64,000 nt of DNA from Ampelocalamus luodianensis (Eukaryota; Streptophyta; Magnoliopsida; Poales; Poaceae): assembly GCA_036346255.1 (NCBI GenBank), contig CM070626.1:13354001-13418000 (forward strand). Direction: 5' to 3'. Below the pieces are notes generated by a model. It ran no database searches. It saw only the letters and a list, made by a program, of their open reading frames with translations, and was not told where the DNA came from. Position numbers and translations under genes: made by a program. Shown here one piece after another: positions 49,292 to 60,446 of this stretch; within the stretch, counting starts at the first letter, position 1; every line of letters begins with the position of its first letter.

Positions 49292-50233
49292 TCATTGCTC
49301 TGTGAATAGGCAAAGACGATGAATTGAATTCAAAGAGTACAAGCCATTCATGTCATCAGATTTCAATTGAGCAAGGGCAAATTCATCTAGCAAGGGTGAA
49401 AATATTTGTAAGTTCTTCCATAATTCAACATCTTTATTCAGATTCCCCCTACTAGGTGGTGCAAGAAATGGTGAACACATAGGCATGGGATGAGCACTAA
49501 ATTTTATTTTACTCTCATTTTGAACAAGATTCAGCACACAAGAATTATTGTCCCAAACAGCAAGCTTCAATTCATCCATGTGATCACAAGTTATGCATAT
49601 TCGATATACAAGAAATTGATTGTCTACACCATAATCTCCAATCAAATTAAACTTATATCCAGGGGTGTAGGAACTAAACAAGGATTTCGAACACGCGATT
49701 TCAGAAACCTTTTCCATAGCATGTGATAATTTCATAGGTAGATCCAACATAATATAACATAAAGAATTAGCAGGAGAGATTCTAGTCAAAACTTCTTTAT
49801 GGCTAACCAATTCCACATGATCATTATATGCTATGAACTCATCACATGAAGTACTCACAACAGCAAGCAAATCAACAATTTCATCACATGGTGCATTCAA
49901 ATCAATACAGTCTGAATTCTCTACATGAAACATGTGCATATCAGAATTGTTTTCCACTAATTTTTGCTCTAAAATAGCATGAACAGTGGACAATTGTAGT
50001 TCTTCACAAGCATACTCACTTTCAGTGATGATAGCACCATGGTCTTTACCTTTTTGGCTCTCCTCAGATGATGTAGGTGCATCCATCTCCTCATCTTCCT
50101 TCTCGATCAATGGGGTTGGTGGGGCAATCAACTTATTCTCCTCTTTGGCATGGTTTTCAACTTCCTGCAAATTGTTAGTCATAGAAAAAGATACAGACAC
50201 AGGTTTGTTCTCATGTTTCCTATCATCAAGCAT
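49292..50233 (-). CDS. element D ORF of unknown function in place of pol
   Basis: ATG at 50233 gives about 313 codons with no stop, beginning three bases after the Gag stop in another frame. The protein is acidic at the N-terminus (EKEDEEMDAP). The middle has regularly spaced hydrophobic and Cys residues (SEYACEELQLSTVHAILEQK, then NSDCIDLNAPCDEIVDLLAV). The C-terminal half includes SYTPGYKFNLIGDYGV and FLVYRICITCDHMDELKLAV. It has no zinc finger, protease, RT or integrase motif. Similar ORFs follow gag in some other grass elements as I remember them, but no function is known to me. Its openness beside a broken Gag suggests recent selection or recent insertion. Confidence 0.6.
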   Translation of the reverse strand: MLDDRKHENKPVSVSFSMTNNLQEVENHAKEENKLIAPPTPLIEKEDEEMDAPTSSEESQKGKDHGAIITESEYACEELQLSTVHAILEQKLVENNSDMHMFHVENSDCIDLNAPCDEIVDLLAVVSTSCDEFIAYNDHVELVSHKEVLTRISPANSLCYIMLDLPMKLSHAMEKVSEIACSKSLFSSYTPGYKFNLIGDYGVDNQFLVYRICITCDHMDELKLAVWDNNSCVLNLVQNESKIKFSAHPMPMCSPFLAPPSRGNLNKDVELWKNLQIFSPLLDEFALAQLKSDDMNGLYSLNSIHRLCLFTEQ

Positions 50234-50235
50234 TC

Positions 50236-50892
50236 TCAATTTCCCTCCAATCGATGTTTAAAAGAAAGTGGAATAAATCGGTTACGCATAGCAACTTTTA
50301 AAGCATCCCACGTAGTAGGTGCTAAACCATCGTTGCATACCCTATTCCACCAATTGATGGCAAAGTTTTTAAATTCACTTGTTGCTTGTCTAACTCTATG
50401 CAATTCAGGAACTAAGTGAGTATTAAATTTATGTTCCACCGTCATCTCCCAATCTAAATATATTTCAGCATTATAAGCACCCGCAAAAGATGGAATAGTG
50501 AACTTGACTTTAGCATATGGATCATCATTAACACGTGCATTATGTTCTTTGAAGGTTATTACCTCTCATACCTTGCGGTTGAAGTTCAATCGGTTCCGTT
50601 GTCGTGCATCAATGGCGTCGTGGTGGCGCATCTCATTATTATCATTGTCAAACTCATGGTCATGGGCTGCACCTTCAGGATCCACACGCCCATGGTTCGG
50701 TGATTGATTGGCCAAACCATCAATGCGTGTATTGAGCATTGCAATACTTTCATTGAGTTGTTGCAGTGTATCATTTGTTGCCGTAAACTTCCTATCAAGG
50801 TCGTCATTAAAAGCATGGCGGTGCTCATCCAACACCCTTGTAAGCTCTTCCCTCACAACACAATCTTGCGCATTCAATTCCTCACCTGCCAT
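50236..50892 (-). pseudogene. element D Gag (Ty3/gypsy type), one frame change
   Basis: ATG at 50892 opens MAGEELNAQDC with a coiled-coil-like segment (LDRKFTATNDTLQQLNESIA). A frame change near 50540-50570 leads into the gag core: IPSFAGAYNAEIYLDWEMTV, then FAINWWNRV, then TTWDALKVAMRNRFIP. This is the retrotransposon gag pattern (W..K....RF.P). It stops at RLEGN, before any zinc knuckle, so it is shorter than usual. It would assemble into particles supplied by a partner element. Confidence 0.8.
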
Positions 50893-50899
50893 TGTTAGT

Positions 50900-52207
50900 A
50901 GGAGACAAAAGACAACACAAATGTATTATCCCTACCAACTACTAGGTGGTGGAAGGTGGAATCACACACTCAAGCGTCTTACCAAGATCTTATGAATTTC
51001 TTACCAAATTGCGCGGTGAGTACGATCGGAGAGGTGGGATGTATGGATGCTGCGGAGGCGAATGCGAGGATCCAAATCTGAGGGCCAAAAGTACGTGGAA
51101 CTCGGACAGGCAATGTTTAGTAGCAAGGAGCAGCAATAATGAAATCAGATTAGCAATGTTAAATCAAAGTCCACGAGACTCGCCACGATTCTTTGGTCCA
51201 AACGCTCCTAGCACTAGCTCAAGCAAGCCGAAAGATAGGGTAGATACAAGCTCAAAAGAACAAAGTTGCAAAGCAACCGTTATCTCTGTGGGTGGTCGTG
51301 GAGCTCTGGTGGGTTGTCGTAGACCAACTGAGGGTGGTCGTGAGCCAACTGAGGTGGTCTCTTTTTCTTTTGATTTTCTTTTTCTTTTTTTGATTCTTTC
51401 TTCTTCTTCTTTTTTTTTGAGTGACGAAACCCAACCTAGGATTCCTTTTTTGCGCAAGTGACCTTGACTCACAACTCTTCAAAACCCTTTTTCGGGCCTA
51501 AGGATAGATATAGGTCACAAACTTTTCCGGAGAGCAGGGGTAATAAGGTAATAAAAAGATACTCTCTCTCTCTGAACTTTGGCTATCTCTGTTTCGGCTA
51601 TGGGATTTCTTCTGGTCCTTGTTGGGTCGAACACGATATGATGAGTGTGTGGGTGTCAGAGCAACAGAAAGATAGACTAGACTTAGGGGCGAATACTCGG
51701 CGGTGGTCGAACCCGAGAAGGTGGTCAAACTCGAGTAGGTGGTCGAATCCGGCGAGGTGGTCGAACTCGATGTAGGTGGTCGAATCCGATTGGGTGGTCG
51801 AATCCGGTAGGTGGTCGGATGGGAATGTTGGCTCGAGTAAGTGGTCGGATGGGGTGGTGTCACGAGTAAGTGGTCGGATGGGGGTGACTCAATTCTCGGC
51901 TATAGCGAGACAAACCCTAATTGCAACGGATGCAACAAAGGACAAGCGAGATACACGATGACCAAAAGCGGTAAAGACTCGGCGCTAGAAACTAGATCAC
52001 GGCGGCCGGACCAGCAACAAAGACACCGAGCGATGGACTCGAACTCAACAACGCGAATATCGAAAACAAAATTGCGAAAGGCACAACGTGGTTTGGACAA
52101 TGGAAAGACTAAGATCTAAAACTTTTTGTAGGGTAATTTTACGGACTATAGGTGATGGAAAACAACTAATAAAAGGGATAAACGAGATTACCTAACGGGC
52201 AACCTTC
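50900..52207 (-). other. element D leader, with GTGGTCG-rich tandem repeats at 51280-51890
   Basis: There is no ORF of merit. Between 51690 and 51880 the phrase ggtggtcga followed by a-c-tccgg recurs every 17-20 bases. A pyrimidine-rich stretch lies at 51355-51420. The leader of a gag-only element is expected to hold packaging signals, and the repeat may be one (inference). Confidence 0.6.
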
Positions 52208-52220
52208 GCTCCGATGCAAA
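52208..52220 (-). promoter_or_regulatory. element D primer-binding site, degenerate initiator-Met type
   Basis: The minus strand reads tttgcatcggagc directly after the 5' LTR. It matches ttggtatcagagc at 10 of 13 positions. Confidence 0.45.
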
Positions 52221-53028
52221 TGATGAGTCACGGTGTCCGATCTTCCGATAGGTTCGATTGGTTTAAATCGTGAGGACGTTGGCGCTTTGAGGCTTTCGAC
52301 CAGCGATCGTCACCTCGCAATTCGCTACACCGCATCGCATCGTCGTTATCAACCACGCTCGCGCGCGATCGACCTTACACGAGGTTATTGTTCCTGCAAG
52401 CAATCGAAGCAACTCACAAGAACAAGGAAAATGCAATCGAATTGTATTGCGAATATAAATGAAGTTCACAATGTGGGGTTCCTCAAACCGATAAGCGGTG
52501 AAGCGCAAAGTGGCGAGAATAATCTAAGAAAAACCCGGAACTAGAGGGAGGTGGCCACTACTTAAGGGCGAAGGGAGGCGGCGACTGTTCATGCGTGATT
52601 AGTGTCGCGTGAGCAGTACCTCGAAACCTAGGTGGCCTTATGGGCGGGAGGTGGTCGGCCCAAAAACCTAATGTAGTGTTGATACAAGGCCCTCGGCCCA
52701 AAGTGAGTGGCGCGGCACGGATATGAGTGATCTACGACGGTGTCGGAACTTCCGACTAGTCTAAGGTCCTCGACGGATGTAGTCGAACCTCCATATGCTA
52801 AGACCACGGCGGTCAAAACAATCCTACGACCGGATGCGATGCGGTTGTAGCCTTCTCGACCCCTTCTCGTGTGGTCGATAGCCTCCTTCGACCACTCGGC
52901 GGGGCTTCGACCACGCGATCGAAGTCGTGTAGTGGTCGTAAGCCTTCTCGATCAATATGTGGTGGAGGTAGAGCAGCCAGATTGGAGGTGGAGTTGTGGT
53001 CGTATCCGAAGGGTTCATGTCCTCATCA
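52221..53028 (-). repeat. element D 5' LTR (right)
   Basis: It is 808 bp and pairs with 48341-49038. Several cgacc and gtggtcg motifs lie in its last 200 bases. Confidence 0.9.
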
Positions 53029-53082
53029 CAGTATGTGCTCTTAGACCAACAACACAACAGGTAAATAGTACAGAAGACGTAC

Positions 53083-54490
53083 TGTAGGATCGAATACTGC
53101 AATCAGAGAGGGGATGAATGATTGTAGTGATTTCTTCCCGCCTGTGATGACTCTTTTTTTTTTTGAATAGATCTGAGCTTTTATTTCTGAATTATGTTCT
53201 GTGGCTACAAAGTGCCTTAACAGCATCCCTCAAACCCTAGCACGAAAACTCCAAAAGCTTTTTCACAAAAGTCGTCCTCCCCGAATCCACAGTTAATTCT
53301 TAACCTCTCCCTCCTTTTATATGCTAGAGTCCTAAACCGTGTCCTCAACAATACGGGCACAAAATCCTATCTGCTTTCGAAAATCAAGGGACCCGAAACC
53401 CTTTCAAATACGAGTTTTTCAAAATCTCTAAACCTAACACTTATGAACACCTTCCATAACTCCTCACGCGTCGAAGCCTCTAGGACCACACCTCCCGTAG
53501 CTTCTCCACGCATCGTGCATCCACATTTGATCTCCACGTGCCCCAGCGTAAGCCCGACCACCTCGTGACATCCTTGACCGCCTGAACCTTGGATTTCCCC
53601 ATCCTAGTCCCAGCCCTCCTCCTCATCGACCATGATCATCTCCACGCCCAACCCGCACATGCAAAGACCAAAGAACATTTTCCCGACACAAGTTCTCCAA
53701 CTTGACCAATATAAGTCCACACACGCATATCACACCCTCATCTATCAATAAACACGAATCAGATCATCCACGAAGCTTACGACTAGTTTTACAAGGTCCA
53801 CGACCAGTTCCACGAGGTCCATGACCAGTTCCACAAGGACCACGACCAGTTCCACTAGATCTACGATCGACCATCGATCATGCACTGTATCTTCAACCAT
53901 CGACCACACGCTGTAGCTTTCGACCATCGACCACACACTGTAGCTTTCGACCACCGACTACACACTGTAGCTTTCGACCAATTGACCACGCACTGTAGCC
54001 TTCGACCAAACACTATAGCTTTCAACCACCCGGTACTTGGAGTTACAGTACTCGTAGATTTCGACCACTCGGTACTTGGAGCTTTTAACAACTCGGTACT
54101 CGGAGCTACAGTACTCGTAGCTTTCGACCACTCGATACTCAGAGCTTTCGACCACTCGGTACTCGAAGCTATAGTACTCGAAGCTTTTGACTACTCGATA
54201 CTCGGAGCTACAGTACTCGGAGCTTTCAACAACTCAGCACTCTTTCTACAACCACTAGCAGTTGAAAACCTTCTACGACCACGAAGTCGAAAACCTTCTA
54301 CGACCACGCAGTCGAAGTCTTCCACGACCATGCAGTACTCGATAAACTATATTTGTGATGAACAGTAGTTGAAATGAATAGTACTCAAATATACCAACGA
54401 CCAAAACTTTCAAAAATGCAAATTTCAATGCAACCCAAAAGTCAATTATTCATCATCACAATATTCACGACCTATCCTCATGGTCTAACA
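53083..54490 (-). repeat. element C 3' LTR (left)
   Basis: It is 1408 bp. It carries four 21-bp tandem units built on cacgaccagttccac (53780-53860) and an array of ttcgaccac / actcggagct motifs (53870-54330). Confidence 0.92.
53870..54330. repeat. array of CGACCAC and ACTCGGAGCT motifs in LTR C
   Basis: About fifteen copies of a cgaccac-type core alternate with ctgtagctt and tactcggagct blocks at roughly 25-50-base spacing. The motifs are partly self-complementary (agct cores). The same array is at 61325-61710 in the other LTR. Confidence 0.8.
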
Positions 54491-54745
54491 ATCTCCTCCT
54501 TGATGAATACATTGACAATACTTCTAAATCAAGAGTTGAATTTAAAATAAAAGAAAAATTTGCGAAAAGAAAGTTTCAAAACTACAAAGCAAAGAATTTT
54601 GACAAACCACAGAAGCAGCAATCGAAATACTCACCCTCAACACAAAACCATAGCAGAAAAATCCCCCTCAACACAAGGGAAGCAAATTTCTCCAAATTTT
54701 TTTTTTCAATATCTCTCATTTTTCTCCCCCTTAAGCAATGTAAAC
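54491..54745 (-). promoter_or_regulatory. element C polypurine tracts
   Basis: The primary tract is aaggaggagat against the 3' LTR. Further minus-strand tracts, taagggggagaaaaa (near 54727) and ttgagggggattttt (near 54660), lie upstream, and another, tatgagggggagctt, near 55630. Multiple tracts are known in Sireviruses. Confidence 0.65.
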
Positions 54746-55094
54746 ATCAAGAACTTCAGAGAAAGAATAATTCTAAGAAGGAGCAAGGAGAGTCAAAATC
54801 AAGAAGCTTTGTAGATTATCCAAGTCACTTCGTATTGATTTAATAAAGTAACCAAGCCATCTTTTTGAGTAGAGCTATCTGGATCATATAAAATCATATA
54901 CCATATAGCAATGTCAAAATAAGTCTTTAGAATGATTAAGCAATTTAAATTAATAATAGGCATCTCAAAAATGACTAAACTGATTATAAAGAACACAATG
55001 AGATATCGCAAGAAAAAGTTAATGCCTAAAAGTGAAGCAAATTTTAAATCTAGACGATCTAGCAGTATCATGTAACAACCTATTGTTCCAAACT

Positions 55095-55275
55095 CAATTC
55101 TTAAGCATGTGACATGCTTGTAGCATACTTCTTTTCAATGATGGCATGCTTGAAGCATACTTCTTTTCATTGATGGCATGCTTAAAGCATACTTCTTTTT
55201 ATTTGAGTATTTTTTTCTTTTCTTATATATATACATATATATGCATGGCATGCTTGAAGCATACATCTTTTCAAT
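55095..55275. repeat. tandem repeats with gcatgcttgaagcatac core
   Basis: Four or five copies at about 33-45-base spacing lie between the RNase H end and the polypurine tracts. Each core is a near-palindrome (atgctt..aagcat). Confidence 0.8.
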
Positions 55276-55543
55276 TGTCTCTTTCTTATTTTTTTTAATA
55301 ACATGCCAAATTGAGTGAACATAAAAAGATTGCAATAAGAAACATACGAGCCTCGTATCTAAGATTTAAAATAGGACTCGCGATCAAGCTAATCCTTTTT
55401 GATGAACATCGCAAAGTTATAACTATAATCAATCTAGTCAAAGTATTTCGCTGTGTCATGCTTTAATTCAAATGTAGCAAAGTAATTATAACCAGTCATG
55501 ATCAAAGCTATACAACATATGAGTAAATATGATAACGAGAGCT

Positions 55544-56013
55544 CTACACCTCATTTGATTTCAGTGGCTTGGACTTGATGAATTGTTTGACAAGTATAAT
55601 AAACAAAGTTTCTGAAATTTTAAACAACAAGCTCCCCCTCATAATAATCCCATAGGATGCAATACCCAACTCACTTCGCAAAAGAGCAAATCGTACAGAA
55701 ACAAGCGGTTTTGAGAGAATATCAGCAACTTGATAATCTGTATCAATAAAATGGAAAACAACATCTCTCTTTTCCACATGGTCTCTATAAAAATGATACC
55801 GAATATCAATGTGTTTGGTTCTTAAATATTGCACAGGATTTTTAGCAATACTAATAGCACTAGTGTTATCACAGAAAAGTGATATACTATCCAATTCTAA
55901 GCCAAAATCCTTAAGCGTATCTATCATCCAAAGCAATTGTGAGCAACAAGAAGCGGCAGCTACATATTTAGCCTCAGTAGTGGAAAGTGCAACAGACAAC
56001 TGTTTTCTAGAAG
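55544..56013 (-). pseudogene. element C RNase H, C-terminal part
   Basis: The copia RNase H motifs are in order: ALSTTEAKYVAAA, LFCDNTSAI, TKHIDIRYHFYRD, and the end motif ADILSKPL. The N-terminal part with the first Asp (YSDVDFGGC) lies at about 56815, beyond the solo LTR. The family degrades template RNA. The gene is split, so it is inactive. Confidence 0.88.
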
Positions 56014-56018
56014 CCTAC

Positions 56019-56733
56019 TGTCGAAGATCAAGACGTCGATCTTACGAAAAGAAAAACAAAGAGTGACGTAGGAAATCTAGGGTAATAATGGGACTGCTCT
56101 TTTATTAGTATGAACTGGGTTTTACAGGGGATGTCTCCTAACTAGGTGATGAACTACTCCTGTATACATTGAGAACACTGCTTGTTACTTTACAATGTCA
56201 GACTTAAAACACGGATCTAAGGCTTGTGCTTCAGTCCGATGGCCCTCTTCTCCCTCTATTCTTCTCTCATTCTCCCTTGCTCCGTCCATACTCTATCTTT
56301 AAATAGCCTATGAAGAGGTGGCTGTTACTTCTGGAGAAGACGTCTGATGTGAAGCGTTGCGACTGGTCGGAGTCAAGTGACGGTTAATAGAGAATCAACC
56401 GCTCGGCGGTTGTATGTCTATGAGACATATAACCGCATGATGGTTATTCATCAGTGCTTCTGGATAAGGAACGTCATATGGTATGGAATATGCACGTGTT
56501 CCATTCATCACACGGTAGGGAATATACCGAATCGGCCCAAGTATCGATTCATACCTTTACGAGTATTCTCCCGGTGGGAGCTTGGCTTAGGCCTTCGTCC
56601 GACCAGGGTACCCATTATGTAACCTCTGGAATCTCTACGACCAGTGAGGTCGTGCACCTCAGGGGTTACGACCATGAAGACGTATGGTCTGTTATGTATA
56701 AAAAATAATACATAGATGTTTTAATCCTCGTCA
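56019..56733. mobile_element. 715-bp solo LTR inserted in the copia RNase H
   Basis: It begins tgtcgaagatc and ends aatcctcgtca. The flanks are cctac (56014-56018) and cctat (56734-56738), a 5-bp duplication with one change. RNase H coding resumes on the other side. A TATA-like tttaaatag lies near 56300. Confidence 0.8.
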
Positions 56734-56738
56734 CCTAT

Positions 56739-57229
56739 GAAACAAGAGATGTGCCTAAATAGGGTAATGTGCCAGAATTACTCTTCCTATCAATTCTACA
56801 ACCCCCAAAATCTACATCTGAATAAGCTCTAAGGGTAAGGCATGATGAAGAAGAATATCATAAACCAAATTCTAAAGTTGACTGAAGATACCTGAAAATT
56901 CTCTTAACTGCCCAATGATGTGAAGCACATGGGAAAGCTTGAAAATGAGCACAGAGACATACAATAAAGTGAATGTCTGGCCTTGAAGCAGTGAGATACA
57001 TAAGTGAATCAATCATACTTTTGTATTCTTTTTTATCAACAGGCTCTGCATCCTCGTCAGGGTCCAACACTACAGTGGATCCTATTAGTGTGGAGACTAG
57101 TTTGCTTGTCCCCATGTCGAAGCGACGAAGGAGATCTTTGGTGTACTTGGTTTGATGAACAAAAATACCCAGCTTTGATTGCTTGATCTGAAAACCTGTT
57201 GCGAAGAACTCTCTTATCCAACTCACCAA
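56739..57229 (-). pseudogene. element C reverse transcriptase C-terminus and start of RNase H
   Basis: FQIKQSKLGIFVHQTKYTKD, then LMYLTASRPDIHFIV and KRIFRYLQSTLEFGL, are the conserved C-terminal blocks of copia RT. They are followed by AYSDVDFGGCRIDRKS of RNase H. The catalytic YVDD region and everything before it are absent. Confidence 0.85.
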
Positions 57230-57251
57230 CCATTTGTTCAGGAAGATGACA

Positions 57252-57665
57252 TTATTGAATATGCAGAGGAGCCTGTAGAGTCATTGGTGACATAGGTGTA
57301 GCAGTCGTGGCCTCTACCTCATTGGAGGTAGGAGTAGAGCAATTAGTTGTAGACTCCATCGGTGCAGATACGTGTGTCGAAGTGTGCATCGGGGTTATCC
57401 TTTCATTGTCATCAGAGTCATAGAAGATGTTTTTGGGTGCGTCATTTACTTGTATAACTACATTGTCGGGTCTAGTACCAGGAAAGAGCAACATCTTTTA
57501 AAATGAATTTGTCGTTGACACGTACAGTACCTCTTGCAAAAACTCATCCTTGAGCATTGTCCCCAAATATAATCATCTCATCACCGGTGGCATGAGTGAG
57601 GGAGGAGAATCATCGTGAGTCTCCGGTAATGTGGCGAGAGCAACCAAAGTCAATGAACTATATGT
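57252..57665 (-). pseudogene. element C protease fused to the pre-RT linker (integrase deleted)
   Basis: 57530-57650 reads DFGCSRHITGDSR, then after a stop GDNAQG and VNDKFILKDVAL. This is the copia protease, with DFG instead of the usual DSG. Directly after this the frame passes into LFPGTRPDNVVIQ and an acidic linker that normally precedes RT. The roughly 400-residue integrase is missing between the two. Confidence 0.75.
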
Positions 57666-57680
57666 TCTCCTTCTACTTGT

Positions 57681-58306
57681 GACGAGCCTACTAAGCACGA
57701 CCAATCGTCGGTATCTTAGTACTGGGTTAAAGAATAAAGATTTAGGTAATCAGTACTGAGATATGCAATGGACAGGAGCAACAACAAGCAGAGACAAAGA
57801 ACTTTTAGCTTCTGGGCACTACCGGTCAGACCACTGTTGAATTGTCGGTCTGACTGGTCCTGTCACAAAAATTCCCAAACCTGCAGAAAATTGTTTAGAG
57901 GGAGCAAAGCGATGATAAGGAGCTTGACCAAACTCCACTCCATAATGAGAAATCTTTCTTAACCTGTCTTTCTTTTCTTTGACGAGCCTACTAAGCACGA
58001 CCAATCGTCGGTATCTTAGTACTGGGTTAAAGAATAAAGATTTAGGTAACCAGTACTGAGATATGCGTTGAACAGGAGCAACAGCAGGCAGAGACAAAGA
58101 ACTTTTAGCTTCTGCGCATTGCTGGTCAGACCACTGTTGAATTGCCGGTCTGACCGCGTGAAAAACGTCGGTCTGACTGGTCCTGTCACAAAATTCCCAA
58201 ACCTACAGAAAATTGTTTAGAGGGAGCAAAGCGATGATAAGGAGCTTGACCAAACTCCACTCCATAATGAGAAATCTTTCTTAACCTGTCTTTCTTTTCT
58301 TTCTTT
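57681..58306 (-). repeat. 300-bp tandem duplication in element C
   Basis: gacgagcctactaagcac starts at 57681 and again at 57981. The second copy carries an extra ccgcgtgaaaaacgtcgg block. The unit contains a ccggtcagacc/ggtctgactgg inverted pair. It duplicates the end of Gag after the zinc knuckle. Confidence 0.88.
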
Positions 58307-60424
58307 ACTTTTTGAAAACAAAATTGAACCAAATGACCCTCTCTACCGTAATGAGTACATTGATACTTGACTTGATGAGAAGTCGTATCTATTGTCTTTA
58401 CAGCACCCACTTTGGTAGATGAGTCCTTTGCAATACCAGCTGATTTAAAAATAGTTTGTTTTGGTTCAGATTTTACTTCAAATTTTTCAGGTTCAAGAAG
58501 TTTAACAATCTTGGGAGGAATATTCTTGGCATGCTCAACAAAGTTAAATCCTAGACTATTATTTTTAACACTCACTTTTGACTTGTTTAGGATCATATTC
58601 AAAATTTTCTTGCCAAAGGAAAATATCTCTAAAGTGACCTTAAGATATTCATTTTTTTAGCTAGAGTGAGACAAGTTGTGCATTTATCAGATTCATTCAC
58701 AAGATTCTTAGAAGCACTAGACTGAGCCAATCTTTTCTTTTTAGCAAAATCATTAAGTTGTCTGGTCAAAACTTCTATTTCTATGGTAAATTTAGGACAG
58801 TTAGAGTAAGAGGATATCTCATGATAAAGCATATGCTGAATTGTTTTCTGAGATGAATTAAGTCTAGCTTCTAGCAATCCACAATTAGAGCAAGTTTTAG
58901 TTTGAGTATTTGAAATACTTGACTCTAAACATGTAGGAGAACTAAACTTGAGCTTTTCAATTTCATCATTTGCATGTTTTAACTTTTCATCACAAGAGTT
59001 ATGTGCCAGCCTTAAATCATCAAATTTAGCATTTACATTCCTAAGATGAACCAAGTTTGATGCATTCATTGATCTAGCAGTCTCCAACTCAGAATGTAAA
59101 ACTTAACAAGACTCACATGATTTATTATCAGGAATAGAAGCTCTAAGTCTATTAATTTCAGAAGTTAAGCTTTCAACAAGACAATTATTTTCTTTCAGTT
59201 TCTTTTTTGTCTTTTTCAATTCAATAGTAAGTTTAATCAAACCATCTTCAAGCTCATCATATGATGGTCTTACCTCATCGGGATCACTATCATCATTGTC
59301 ATCGTTGTCGTTTCTTGCTATGAAGCACATGCCCTGAAGTCATCGTTCTTCTTCTTCTTACCTTTAGCTTCATCATTATCGTGGTTGTCGTTGTTGCAAC
59401 TCTCATATTCTACATCACTCAGATTAAGATGCTCGATAGCCGAAAGAACCTTTTCAGCAAATTTCTGACAGAAATTTGCCACACTTGGTGTTATTGTTCT
59501 TGGGTGGCTAACAACAGTAATTCTTGTTATCCTTGATCACCTTCCCCTTGAGCTTGGAAAACTCCAACTTAATGTAACATATCTCGCCACATTCATAGCA
59601 CCTGATCAAAATAGCACATGATCGAACTTGACACACCACCTCACTTCCTTATCCTTAAGTTGTTGAGTGCCTTGTATGCCTGTGAGGAGATCAACACCAA
59701 ATCCTCTTCAGTGAGCTATTCGAACTGTTCCTCTGAAAAAGAAGAAAAGTAGACACAAGAAAATAACTCAACGAAGCAGCCTGCACGGGGTTAGTCACAA
59801 GTGCAAAAGATGAAGGTTTGTCAATCTTAGATGGCAAAGCTTCCATCTCATAGGTTTTCAATCTAGAGAAAAGATCATCCATGGTTAAAGTATTTAGATC
59901 GATAGTTTGATTGATAGTTGTGACAACCATCAATCACTAAGAACCTAAAGATCTTAAAATTTTAGTTGCATTATCTTCATCAGTAGGAATAACATTAACA
60001 CCGCGCAAATTACTTAATATTTTCTCAAAACGAGCAAAAAGATCATCAATAGATTCATCAGGCTTCATAGCAAATTCAGAATATTCTTTTTGATAAAGAT
60101 TTTATACACTTTCTTAATTTTAGTGGTTCCTTCATGATAATCGCAAAGAGTTTTCCATATTAAGTGGGTAGAATTAATATGAGCTACACGATCAAATTCT
60201 TTATGAGAGATTCCTTGAAACAACAAGTTACTAGCTTGAGCATTTAAATCAACATCTATTTTATTTAGATTAGTAATAGTAGCAGGAATCTCATAAGGTC
60301 TAGAAACCTTATTCTAAATATCATTACATTGAGCCTCAATATAAGCTTGCATACGACACTTCCAAAAAACAAAATCAGTACCATCTAGCATAGGAGGACG
60401 ATTTACATACCTCTCTGATGCCAT
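58186..60424 (-). pseudogene. element C Gag with coiled coil and damaged zinc knuckle
   Basis: ATG at 60424, seven bases from the primer site. N-terminus MASERYVNRPPMLDGTDF, and later a gag block LNTLTMDDLFSRLKTYE (59880). Frame changes follow. A long coiled coil is spread over 58629-59330 (LIKLTIELKKTKKKLKENN, then HLRNVNAKFDDLRLAHNSC). The CCHC knuckle near 58330 reads CTHYGREGHLVQFC, with Tyr for the second Cys. Gag packages RNA and is a Sirevirus-like long form. It is broken in several places. Confidence 0.8.
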
Positions 60425-60430
60425 AGCAAC

Positions 60431-60446
60431 CTGCTCTGATACCACT
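60431..60446 (-). promoter_or_regulatory. element C primer-binding site, initiator-Met tRNA
   Basis: The minus strand reads gtggtatcagagcag next to the 5' LTR. Confidence 0.85.

Larger units (their letters stand above)
48341..53028 (-). mobile_element. element D: gag-only (TR-GAG-type) LTR retrotransposon
   Basis: LTRs 48341-49038 and 52221-53028 start tgatgagtcacgg and end gtcctcatca. The target duplication is cagta (48336-48340 and 53029-53033). The polypurine tract and a degenerate Met primer site set the minus orientation. The 3.2-kb interior encodes a Gag and a separate long ORF but no protease, RT or integrase. It must be moved in trans by another element. Confidence 0.9.

Noticed and set aside
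53780..54330. Regular repeats with short spacers, CRISPR-like at first sight
   Set aside because: They are LTR-internal tandem repeats in a plant element, present in both LTRs; spacers are not unique.
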